The position numbers and the translations under genes were made by a program. Positions 53,711 through 61,084 of a DNA stretch of 64,000 nt are shown here, in pieces. The notes under the pieces are model-generated. The model worked only from the letters and a program-made list of their open reading frames with translations, was not told where the DNA came from and made no database searches. Source of the DNA: Chryseobacterium phosphatilyticum. Lineage in GTDB: Bacteria; Bacteroidota; Bacteroidia; Flavobacteriales; Weeksellaceae. Within the stretch, counting starts at the first letter, position 1. Each line of letters opens with the position of its first letter. The stretch covers positions 751,631 to 815,630 of the forward strand of contig NZ_PPED02000002.1 of NCBI RefSeq assembly GCF_002899825.2, read 5' to 3'.

Positions 53711-54472
53711 TTAATATTTATAGATGTTAACAGTTCCTGATTCCATTCTGTAATTACCGGCGGTATAAGAATATTGAAAGCTTAGAAGATGATTGGCTAT
53801 AATATTTCTGGTATTGATTAACGTTGTATACATTCTATTAAGAACAAACCTCCCTGAAATAAAGCCGACATAAGAACCGTTATCCAATAACCTGTTGGTA
53901 CTTGTTCCTCCTGAATTGGCAGAGTTTGACATCACAGACACAAATTCTACCAGATATATTCCCGTTGCGGGAACCGTATATTGATTGTTCGCAAAACTCC
54001 ATCCGGAATATTTGTCAACAAGAACCTCCTGAGGGCTTAAAGTAAGGGGTACGGGAGCCCCTCCACTTGCAGTACCTAAAACCATGTAAGGCTTTTGTAT
54101 TATGGTTGCTGAGAAAATCAGTATGGGTATATTAGTAGAAGAAATAATATTTTCAGTAGCAGTTGAGGTTGCCTGAGAATGATATTGATTGTCGCTACCC
54201 CAATATGCGATGGAAGGAGTGATATCATTATTAATATTCATTGCTGTATTATAAAGCATTACTCCTAAAGCCGGTGCGGTAATGGGAGTGGTGGTACTGG
54301 TTTTATTGGTAATCGCCAGATTGGGGATTTTGAGCGCTTTATTATTAGCATCCAATTTTACAATAGCACCTGGTGAAACATTAACAGATCCTATGACAAA
54401 CTGGGCAAAATATAATTGTGCAGAACACAGAAAAAAAGCCATACAGAAGAGATTAGTTTTCATAAGCATCAT
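53711..54472 (-). CDS. Secreted C1q-like protein, second of tandem trio
   Basis: A 253-residue exported protein. Three Met codons stand near the start (54472, 54469, 54463); the last, MKTNLFCMAFFLCSAQ, gives the cleanest signal peptide. The N-terminal motif is degenerate (VIGSVNVSPGAIVKLDANN, then GVMLYNT). The C-terminal domain has QYTVPATGIYLVEF, the same vP-x-tG-x-Y mark as its neighbours. It follows the first gene with a 2-base gap, so the trio is one operon. The function is unknown. Confidence 0.72.
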   Translation of the reverse strand: MMLMKTNLFCMAFFLCSAQLYFAQFVIGSVNVSPGAIVKLDANNKALKIPNLAITNKTSTTTPITAPALGVMLYNTAMNINNDITPSIAYWGSDNQYHSQATSTATENIISSTNIPILIFSATIIQKPYMVLGTASGGAPVPLTLSPQEVLVDKYSGWSFANNQYTVPATGIYLVEFVSVMSNSANSGGTSTNRLLDNGSYVGFISGRFVLNRMYTTLINTRNIIANHLLSFQYSYTAGNYRMESGTVNIYKY

Positions 54473-54474
54473 AT

Positions 54475-55236
54475 TTAATTGTTTAATATTTTAGAAATGG
54501 AGACATTGGTATTGGCTATTTGATAATTTGCACCATTCGACTGAACGCTGAAAGTTATGATATCACTGGTCACCAGGCTTAATGTACAGGTACTGGATAG
54601 TCCTGCAAACTGGTAATCTCTCTCCATGGCATAGGTACACACTGTCGTTCCGTTTTTTTGTACAAATAATGCAGAGCTACCACCTGCGTCTCCGGCGGTA
54701 TTTCTCGTATCTGCTGTATAAGTGATAACGTACATTCCGTTTTCCTGAATCTGATAACCGGTATATGCTCCTGCAGGACCTTGTACTCCTGTCGGTACAT
54801 TTTTAAAAAGCGTATTGAAGGTAAGACTCGTCGTTGTTCCGGCTGTTATACTGGCGGATGTAGCAATGTTACTGGCAGCAAAAACAGGGGTGATAAAAGG
54901 TATTTTTTCAACCTCTGTTACAATATTTGCTTTTGTATACATTTTTTCCCAGATAGTTCCGTTGAAAACATATAAACCTTTATTGACACTTGTCATTCCA
55001 GAACCGGCTATCGCTGTATTATAGATGACAAATCCGGTTTTAGGATTTGAAATTGTAGCAATATCAGTGGTAGAGGTTAATGAGACAACCGGGAGCTGTA
55101 GCCCTTTATTGGTTGCAGTTACATCAAGAATCGCTGAAGGGTTGGGTGATGTATTTCCAATCCCTACCCCTCCTTGCTGGGCCTTAAAAAAAATTAAAAG
55201 GAACATGCAAAGGTGGAGGAAAATTTTCTTTTGCAT
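54475..55236 (-). CDS. Secreted C1q-like protein, first of tandem trio
   Basis: A 253-residue exported protein. Signal peptide about 1-19, then GVGIGNTSPNPSAILDV and KGLQLPVVSLTS, GFVIYNT, a Trp link (YVFNGTIWEKM) and a C-terminal beta domain (about 118-253) with FQIQENGMYVITYTAD-like pattern (YQIQENGMYVITYT). It is the promoter-proximal gene of the trio, whose lengths (253, 253, 265) and layout match but whose sequences are well diverged. The function is unknown. Confidence 0.74.
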   Translation of the reverse strand: MQKKIFLHLCMFLLIFFKAQQGGVGIGNTSPNPSAILDVTATNKGLQLPVVSLTSTTDIATISNPKTGFVIYNTAIAGSGMTSVNKGLYVFNGTIWEKMYTKANIVTEVEKIPFITPVFAASNIATSASITAGTTTSLTFNTLFKNVPTGVQGPAGAYTGYQIQENGMYVITYTADTRNTAGDAGGSSALFVQKNGTTVCTYAMERDYQFAGLSSTCTLSLVTSDIITFSVQSNGANYQIANTNVSISKILNN

Positions 55237-55584
55237 TTTTTTAGGTTTTATTAAAATTAAATATAAAAAACTGTATTAATGGTTGTTTTTTTGTTAAATT
55301 ATTGTAATGCTGTTAGGTATATTGCTTTATTTTATTTGTTAATTATTAGAATTATTTATTTTTTTTATTTGAAAAGAGAACGTTTATTTTTTATAATTAT
55401 CCTTTATTTTATACTATCTGATAGTGATTGCCTTGCTTTCTTCAAAAGCTGAATGAGTTGATTGCAAAAGGTGAATTAAATAAAAAAAAAACTTCAGTTT
55501 TTATCAAAGTGCTGGTCCTTTCTATGAATGGTTTCTTTAAGTTCTTCATAAATAAGCTGTCAATCATTCCATCGAAAAAAAAAT

Positions 55585-55607
55585 CCGGTAACATATTGCT
55601 ACCGGAC
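55585..55607 (-). terminator. Terminator for the transcript of the small secreted gene
   Basis: 7-bp stem TCCGGTA/TACCGGA with a 9-base loop, followed on the minus strand by eight T's. It lies 158 bases past the TAG stop at 55765, much farther than other terminators here. Confidence 0.75.
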
Positions 55608-55662
55608 CTTACCCTAAAACGTAAAGGAAATATAAATTATGAATTTTGACTCAAAAATTTAT

Positions 55663-55764
55663 TTAGTTGTCTCCATTGTCAAAATAAGCAACTTCTCCTT
55701 CATCACTGATTCTAACAATAGAAGCATTAATTTTATCCACTGTTTTTTCTCTTAAATAAATATA
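55663..55764 (-). pseudogene. Coding-like tail in frame after a TAG stop
   Basis: Directly after the TAG of the 55765-56040 gene, 33 further codons run in the same frame to TAA at 55663, reading YIYLREKTVDKINAS... and ending EVAYFDNGDN. Composition looks protein-like. Either the upstream gene carries a premature stop, the stop is read through, or a short peptide starts at GTG 55740. Not decided. Confidence 0.35.
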
Positions 55765-56040
55765 CTAAGGAATGGATGCTGATAAAAATATAACCGGAGC
55801 GCTTTTGTAAGAATGTGGCAGGTTATCTTCTTTACAAATTTTTTTAACTTCCAGCTTCCAGCATCCATTGTGATTTTTTTGTTTATTGGCACTGCATTTC
55901 GGGCAGTCCAAATCAGAAAGCTTTTTCAGACCGACATGAATTTCACTAGAGTTTCCTTTATATACATGCTTACTGGTCGTAAATCCTGAAGAAACGACCA
56001 TATAAAGAAGGAGAAATAGTATGTGAAAAACTTTTTTCAT
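55765..56040 (-). CDS. Small secreted Cys-containing protein, perhaps truncated
   Basis: A 91-residue exported protein with signal peptide MKKVFHILFLLLYMVVSSG. The mature part has four Cys (LDCPKCSANK, NGCWKLEV, KKICKED). The order SGFTTSKHVYKG... C..C... is reminiscent of the small HYC_CC_PP-type proteins of Flavobacteriia, but the HYC and CC signatures are not intact, so this is only a suggestion. The frame continues for 33 coding-like residues past its TAG stop. Monocistronic; the function is unknown. Confidence 0.6.
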   Translation of the reverse strand: MKKVFHILFLLLYMVVSSGFTTSKHVYKGNSSEIHVGLKKLSDLDCPKCSANKQKNHNGCWKLEVKKICKEDNLPHSYKSAPVIFLSASIP

Positions 56041-56160
56041 TTCGTGGGATAAAATTAAATTGAATCCTGATCACGATGTTATAGAATTTGGGAATAAGTT
56101 TACACTTTAAGAGATAGTGAATATTTTTAAGTGGTAATCATATTAAATTTCTACTGAGAC

Positions 56161-56553
56161 TTATTGCTTTACTACTTTATTTCCTACTCCTGTAAGTGAA
56201 GTATCCGGTTTTCCGCTTTTGGTACCTGAAGTTTTATAGAATATGGTATTATCACCTCCCTCCATAACTATTTTATCTACTTTATCGATGTATACTTTAT
56301 TGCCTGTTCCCGAAACAGATATTTTTTTAGCACTTCCTTTGATGGCGACCGTATTATCACCTCCTTCCACTTCCACAATACCTCCGTTAAGGGTATAATT
56401 CAGTTTATGGCCTACCCCTTCTACCTGTATTTTTTTATTGTTGTCTGTTTTTTCTACACCGTTGATGGATTCTGTTTTTCTGGATTGAGAAAAAGCGGTA
56501 CCGGTTCCCAAAAAGAGAATCGTCAGGATTCCTGCTGTTTTAATAGTTTTCAT
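56161..56553 (-). CDS. DUF3060-like secreted protein
   Basis: A 130-residue exported protein. A signal peptide (about 1-22) precedes a run of beta-helix-like repeats of about 20 residues with the mark V-x-G-x-(G/D)N-x-(V/I), e.g. VEGGDNTVAIKG, VSGTGNKVYIDK and MEGGDNTIFYK. This is the DUF3060 pattern. The family function is unknown; a small periplasmic or surface beta-solenoid is expected. Confidence 0.75.
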   Translation of the reverse strand: MKTIKTAGILTILFLGTGTAFSQSRKTESINGVEKTDNNKKIQVEGVGHKLNYTLNGGIVEVEGGDNTVAIKGSAKKISVSGTGNKVYIDKVDKIVMEGGDNTIFYKTSGTKSGKPDTSLTGVGNKVVKQ

Positions 56554-56666
56554 ATTGAATTTGAATTTGATTTTGGTTGCAGGTAAATATAAGTATAAAA
56601 TAAGTTCTCATTGACGATTTAAAAGTTAAATCATCATAAAATTAATCCTGATTCGATGACCAAAAA

Positions 56667-56687
56667 AGCTCCGGAATTTCCGAAGCT
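56667..56687 (-). terminator. Terminator of the choice-of-anchor gene
   Basis: 9-bp stem AGCTCCGGA/TCCGAAGCT with one mismatch and a T-run on the minus strand. Confidence 0.7.
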
Positions 56688-56711
56688 CAAGATTAAAAAT
56701 AACGTATTATT

Positions 56712-59700
56712 TTACTTTACAATAACTCTTTTCAAATGTCCTTCTGAGGTTTTTACCAGATATACTCCTGTGGATAGCTGGGTTGTACTGATGGTCAGTG
56801 CATTTTTCTCTTTTCCGATCATTTTACCGGATATATCATACAATTCGTAATCCTGCTTTCTGTTGAAATATAAAATGTTTCCTTTGTTTACCGGATTTGG
56901 GAATACATTGAATGTTGCCTGCTCTGTTTTTGTCTCGCCAACGCCTAGGGTAGGGGAAGGAGCTACTTCATACATTGATAAAGTACCACTGATCTCATTG
57001 GCTACGATAACATACCCTTTTCCTGTTGTAGTATTTCCCGGAGCAATATAGATAATTCCTTCCGGCCCATTATCACCACCATACGCAGAGGTAGTACGGG
57101 AATGTTTGTAATCTGCAAAAGTAGGATTGTTCGGATCTGTAATATTATAAACCATCACTCCACCTGTTCTTTCCAGGGTAATAAAAGCATAGGTTTGTCC
57201 ACCAATCGTTCCCAATGCCACACCTTCCGGTTCAGGACCTTTTGCCCGGCTTCTGTTTTTAATGGCATTAGATTCATTATCAGCATTGAAAATCAAAGGG
57301 TAATTGGCTGCAATATATCTTTCAAACTGGTCTCCACTGTCGTAAACTCTTTGTTTGGTATCTGCATTAAATATAGAGAATGAACGGGCTCCCAGTGCTG
57401 CAATTTCTTCAAATTCCGCGTCTCCGTCTGTATTTCCGGTTGCTGATGAAACTCTGAATCTTCCCAGATTATAAGGTGCTTTTAATACAGCTGACTGAGG
57501 GAAAATAGCAGGATCCAAGGTATAGGTATTGGCACCTACTGTTGTTCTTTCACTATATCCCGAAAGATCTTTTTCATCTCCTTCGTTGGCTGTTATAATA
57601 TAATTGGTATTTCCGACTTTGTAATTTTGTACAGCGTCAGGGATATAATAGGCTTTTACGGGCCAGTTGGCAATTAATACTTCCCCATTATTATCTGAAG
57701 CATCAAAACCATTTCCTGGAAGACTCATATCTTTTTTACCCAATCCCCAGATTCCTGTAATGCTTTTGGTGGCAAGATCGACCTCGGCTATTGCGTTATT
57801 TTCCTGAAGTGTTACCCAAGCTTTCTGGCTGTCTGCACTAATGGTAACATATTCAGGTTCTAAATCCTGGGAAAGCGTATTGTTGGTTCTTACTTTTCTT
57901 AGTCCCGTGGCAGTGAGTGCGTCTACCTGAGAGTCAAAATTATTGAAATTAAGGGTTGTCACATGAGTTTGAGCAAGATTGGCAATGCCTCCTGAAATAT
58001 CGATGATACTGATGGTCCCTTCCGGATCAACCGTGTAGGCATCATTAGGTTCTCCTTCATTAGCTGTAACGACTTTCGTTCCGTCCGGAGTGAAGGTAAT
58101 CATATCCGGCAAAGCACCCACGGTAACTTGCTTTAGAAAATTACCGTTAATATCAAAAAATACAACAGAACCATTTTGTTGTGGATTGGTATTGGGAGAT
58201 GCAGCGGCAATAATTCCATTTTTTACTGCAATACTTGTAATTCCACCATAGGGAGCCATATTCACCGTTTTAACTAGCAATGGTGTGGTAGGGTTACTGA
58301 AGTCGATAATATCAAAAACATCTGTAATGGAACTGATTGTAAATAATCTCTGAGTGGCAGGATCATGCACTACAATTTCAGTGGAGCTGTTATTGGTTCC
58401 CGAAGGATCAAAGCTTCCGATATAATTCAATTGAATCTGGTTGGAAGGAACGGGAGTTGCTTTGTCATTATCTACAATATACACTGTTGATGAATTATCT
58501 CCTGAAATAGTTGCCCCAACAGGATTTTCAAGGCTTATCACAAAATATTCAGCCTGTTGTTCTTCCAGTGTATCATCAATAATCGGAATATTGACAGTAT
58601 AGCTGGTTGTGGAAGGAGTGATATTGATGGTTTGATGAGTCAAAGTAAAATCATTTTGGTCTGCCGTGCTAAACGGTGCCGGCTTTACCACCAGATTTAC
58701 AGTTGCGGCAGAAGGATTGGCAATATTAATTTTGAATGCCAGATTTCCTGAATTTTCATTGACTTTAATAAAATTTTTATCTAAAGAAATTGTTGTTCCG
58801 GCAGTGGCAAACGTGCTGGAAGTAACGGCAGTCACACTATTATCACTAAAGTCTTCAATCATATCAGGCTTAAGTGCCAGATAATAGGTTTGCCCGGGCA
58901 GCAAACCGGACGTTGGGATAATGGTGATGATATTGTTGCTGAAAGCAGTAGTAAAGGGAACTTGTGTACCTGTAGAGCTTCCAAGACGGAGTTCTACAAG
59001 ATTTTGTGCATTAGAATCGTTAATCGCGGAATTGTCTGTCAGTCTTACATTTTCATTGAAGGAAATAGTTGGATTGACAGTTGTTGATGCATTATTTGTG
59101 TTGTTAGAAGGTAGATAGGTAACCGTTGGTGGGGTTGTGTCTGTTGTTCCTGTAGAAGCCGCATCTACTGTAAAGTTATCAAAACGGTTATTACCTCCAG
59201 TTCCCCCTCCTGTAGCTGAGAATTCAACTTTTAATTTAAAATTCGGATTATTGGAAACTCCGGATAGAGTAGAGAAGTCAAAAGTAATTAATTGTGGGTT
59301 CGCATCCTGCGGGTTAACGGTTTGATAAGGAATAAAAGTGGTTCCGTCTGTAGAATAGGACCATGATTGAGTGCCTGCTCCTTGCCCGGATCTTCTTGTG
59401 GTAAATTTTACAAGAACATTATGATATCCCGTTGTGGGAACGTTGAATTGTAAAGCCCCACCAATAGGATTGTTGAACCTCAGATGGGTTCCGGAAGGAT
59501 CTCCATTTCTGGCATTGAAATTACTGATATTAAAATTCTGTCCGGTACCCCCTGCAAAATCTATCTCGCTGGTACCGCCGGCAATAGCCAATAATGAACC
59601 ATTCACCAATGTAGATGAAGGTGTAGTCATAGAGGCTGCAGAAGTATTGTCATTAAAATTCCAGTAGTGGATAAGTGTCTGTCCGAAAAGGCCGCTCTGA

Positions 59701-59750
59701 AAAAAGAATGCGGCAATGACAGACCCTTTTAAAAAATAGTTGTTGATCAT
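56712..59750 (-). CDS. Choice-of-anchor I family surface protein with T9SS sorting domain
   Basis: A 1012-residue exported multidomain protein. Order: signal peptide (1-23); lectin-like beta-sandwich (about 25-195); Ig-like Big_5 domain (about 200-315, PPTVTYLPSNNTNN); Calx-beta domain (about 320-430, VNENSGNLAFKINIANP); choice-of-anchor I beta-propeller (about 445-920, with VVTANEGEPNDAY, EPEYVTISADSQKAWVTLQENN and GPEPEGVALG); and a type A T9SS sorting domain (last 75, FNVFPNPVNKG). The anchor I propeller is related to phosphatase-like/phytase-like proteins, but no reaction is established. Probably attached to the cell surface. Confidence 0.88.
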   Translation of the reverse strand: MINNYFLKGSVIAAFFFQSGLFGQTLIHYWNFNDNTSAASMTTPSSTLVNGSLLAIAGGTSEIDFAGGTGQNFNISNFNARNGDPSGTHLRFNNPIGGALQFNVPTTGYHNVLVKFTTRRSGQGAGTQSWSYSTDGTTFIPYQTVNPQDANPQLITFDFSTLSGVSNNPNFKLKVEFSATGGGTGGNNRFDNFTVDAASTGTTDTTPPTVTYLPSNNTNNASTTVNPTISFNENVRLTDNSAINDSNAQNLVELRLGSSTGTQVPFTTAFSNNIITIIPTSGLLPGQTYYLALKPDMIEDFSDNSVTAVTSSTFATAGTTISLDKNFIKVNENSGNLAFKINIANPSAATVNLVVKPAPFSTADQNDFTLTHQTINITPSTTSYTVNIPIIDDTLEEQQAEYFVISLENPVGATISGDNSSTVYIVDNDKATPVPSNQIQLNYIGSFDPSGTNNSSTEIVVHDPATQRLFTISSITDVFDIIDFSNPTTPLLVKTVNMAPYGGITSIAVKNGIIAAASPNTNPQQNGSVVFFDINGNFLKQVTVGALPDMITFTPDGTKVVTANEGEPNDAYTVDPEGTISIIDISGGIANLAQTHVTTLNFNNFDSQVDALTATGLRKVRTNNTLSQDLEPEYVTISADSQKAWVTLQENNAIAEVDLATKSITGIWGLGKKDMSLPGNGFDASDNNGEVLIANWPVKAYYIPDAVQNYKVGNTNYIITANEGDEKDLSGYSERTTVGANTYTLDPAIFPQSAVLKAPYNLGRFRVSSATGNTDGDAEFEEIAALGARSFSIFNADTKQRVYDSGDQFERYIAANYPLIFNADNESNAIKNRSRAKGPEPEGVALGTIGGQTYAFITLERTGGVMVYNITDPNNPTFADYKHSRTTSAYGGDNGPEGIIYIAPGNTTTGKGYVIVANEISGTLSMYEVAPSPTLGVGETKTEQATFNVFPNPVNKGNILYFNRKQDYELYDISGKMIGKEKNALTISTTQLSTGVYLVKTSEGHLKRVIVK

Positions 59751-59898
59751 TTTTTACTTCAATTAGATGAATACAAAAATGAACTTTATGTTTCGCAACT
59801 ATTTTAATGGAATTTTAAGAAATGTTTAAAAAATAGTGTTTTACAAATAAAAGATGATATCGAAATACTACAGATCAAAGTGTTTTTATAGAATCGGG

Positions 59899-60048
59899 TT
59901 ATTTTGAGGGCTGACTCAGTAAATTCAAAATCTTTCCGGATTTACTTCCTTCCAGCGGATGTTTCTGCATGTAGAAAAATCCTGAAATAGCAGTCAGAAC
60001 CAAGAGTACAAAAATAACCAGAACAATTCTTTTTAACATGTCTCTCAT
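59899..60048 (-). CDS. 49-residue single-pass membrane peptide coupled to the Rossmann gene
   Basis: Starts at ATG 60048, which overlaps the TGA of the upstream NAD(P)-binding gene as ATGA. It reads MRDMLKRIVLVIFVLLVLTA and on, with one membrane helix (about 8-27), then FFYMQKHPLEGSKSGK and a short polar tail. The overlap and the protein-like composition support translation. It resembles the N-terminal anchor of longer membrane-bound hydrolases, so it could be a remnant; it could equally be a real small protein. The function is unknown. Confidence 0.6.
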   Translation of the reverse strand: MRDMLKRIVLVIFVLLVLTAISGFFYMQKHPLEGSKSGKILNLLSQPSK

Positions 60049-60698
60049 ATTGCTAAATTTTTAATATCTCTAATTTCTAAAGTGGAGGTAGGGTATCCTT
60101 TTTGTACTGCGTTGACCATTGCTCTACCCACTTCGTGTAAAGTTAATGATTTTGACGGTAACAAAACAGGAAAAAACCAAATAAAAGGTTTAAAGAACCA
60201 TTTTACATTCAATTGGCCTTCAACAGGTTTCATGAATCCGGGACGGAAATTGTAAGCAGCCTTGAAATCCATTTTCTTTAAAGCATTTTCTGTTCTGCCT
60301 TTTACCCTTGCCCACATTACTTTTCCGCTTTCTGTACGATCAGTGCCTGCCCCTGAAACATAATTGAAAACCATTTCCGGATTTTGGTTCAAAACAGCAT
60401 TGGCAAAATGTATGGTGGTGTCATAGGTAATTCTGGTGTAGTCTTCTTCATTCATCCCCACACTGCTGATTCCTGCACAAAAGAAACAAGCATCAAATCC
60501 TTTTAGATTTTCATCATGAATGTCTATTGATAAAAAGTCGGAAATGAGATATTCTTTCAATTTTGGATGGGTTTTTCCGGAGGGTTTTCTACTGACGCTC
60601 AGGATTTCCGAAACATTCGGGTTTTCGAGACATTCCATTAAAACACCTTCGCCTACCATTCCTGTAGCACCGGTAAGAATTATTTTAATTGTATCCAT
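60045..60698 (-). CDS. NAD(P)H-binding Rossmann-fold protein (atypical SDR/epimerase-like)
   Basis: A 217-residue cytoplasmic protein. The dinucleotide-binding motif GATGMVGEGVL lies at 9-19. ACFFCAGIS marks the end of the fourth strand, and YVSGAGTDRT carries a Ser/Thr in place of the classical SDR catalytic triad. It belongs to the NmrA/atypical-SDR type that includes sensors and reductases of unknown substrate. It ends in an ATGA overlap with a 49-residue membrane peptide gene. Confidence 0.85.
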   Translation of the reverse strand: MDTIKIILTGATGMVGEGVLMECLENPNVSEILSVSRKPSGKTHPKLKEYLISDFLSIDIHDENLKGFDACFFCAGISSVGMNEEDYTRITYDTTIHFANAVLNQNPEMVFNYVSGAGTDRTESGKVMWARVKGRTENALKKMDFKAAYNFRPGFMKPVEGQLNVKWFFKPFIWFFPVLLPSKSLTLHEVGRAMVNAVQKGYPTSTLEIRDIKNLAI

Positions 60699-60789
60699 AG
60701 TTTAGCTGTTGATAGTTGTATAACGGGTTACGGCGATGTTTTACTTTAAAGTTAGTGAAAAAAATAGGTCAAAGACCTTTTTATTTTGC

Positions 60790-60864
60790 ATTAATAGGAA
60801 CGGAGCGGGCTTTAGCCCGTTTTAGGAATAAATAACCCATCCATTGGCTTTAGCCAAAACTTAA
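60790..60864 (+). repeat. Double-hairpin dispersed repeat, copy E
   Basis: ATTAATAGGAACGGAGCGGG start, CGGGC-TTTA-GCCCG stem, CCATTGGCTTTAGCCAAAAC end. Same layout as copies A-D. Confidence 0.85.
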
Positions 60865-60890
60865 AATAAAAATTCTATAGGGTTTGAGTT

Positions 60891-60916
60891 GATTGCTTGT
60901 TTCGTTCGCAATGACG
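60891..60916 (-). repeat. CGTCATTGCGA-type repeat, inverted
   Basis: On the minus strand it begins CGTCATTGCGAACGAAACAA and ends GCAATC. Partner of the fragment at 25963; a GATTGCTTGTTTCG piece also occurs at 35508-35523 inside double-hairpin copy C. Confidence 0.6.
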
Positions 60917-60928
60917 TTTAAAGTGGTA

Positions 60929-61028
60929 CAGGAGGTGATTTTCCTAGCCCCGATTGCAGCGGCATCCTTTTTCTGAAGGGCAGGAGAGTGGCGAAAAAGA
61001 TATAGCGGAAAGCGGGAAAAAGCTCCTG
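60929..61028. repeat. Long hairpin intergenic element (CTAGCCCCGAT type)
   Basis: Outer arms CAGGAG and CTCCTG enclose CTAGCCCCGATTGCAGCGGC on the left and GATATAGCGGAAAGCGGGA on the right, which pair in part. I recall very similar elements between genes in many Flavobacteriia; this was not checked. Confidence 0.65.
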
Positions 61029-61036
61029 AAAAAATA

Positions 61037-61062
61037 AAAGCCGGACAATATTGCCCGGCTTT
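61037..61062 (-). terminator. Terminator of ppk1-ppx
   Basis: 8-bp stem AAAGCCGG/CCGGCTTT with a 10-base loop, 23 bases past the ppx stop. Confidence 0.75.
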
Positions 61063-61084
61063 CAGATTATGATTTTTTAAAAAC

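Larger units (their letters stand above)
55237..55764. other. Long AT-rich gap with a terminator and a coding-like remnant
   Basis: Positions 55237-55584 are very AT-rich. They should hold the trio promoter, but no TAnnTTTG box is seen on the minus strand. A short plus-strand frame at 55428-55649 looks spurious. A terminator lies at 55585-55607. Positions 55663-55764 read on the minus strand as a coding-like tail in frame with the gene at 55765. Confidence 0.5.
60699..61084. other. Repeat-filled gap between ppx and the Rossmann gene
   Basis: 386 bases holding, in order, a double-hairpin repeat (60790-60864), an inverted CGTCATTGCGA-type repeat (60891-60916), a long hairpin element (60929-61028) and the ppx terminator (61037-61062). 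No gene is seen. The promoter of the Rossmann gene should lie just after 60698, but no TAnnTTTG match was found. Confidence 0.7.

Noticed and set aside
53103..53714. Plus-strand open frames opposite the C1q-like trio
   Set aside because: Several short shadows without motifs; the minus strand carries signal peptides and conserved blocks.
55428..55649. 73-codon plus-strand frame in the long AT-rich gap
   Set aside because: Lys/Ile-rich low-complexity product, overlaps a minus-strand terminator, no promoter or family motif.
60889..61028. tRNA or small RNA gene in the ppx gap
   Set aside because: The hairpin-forming sequence lacks a tRNA cloverleaf and matches the style of dispersed intergenic repeats.
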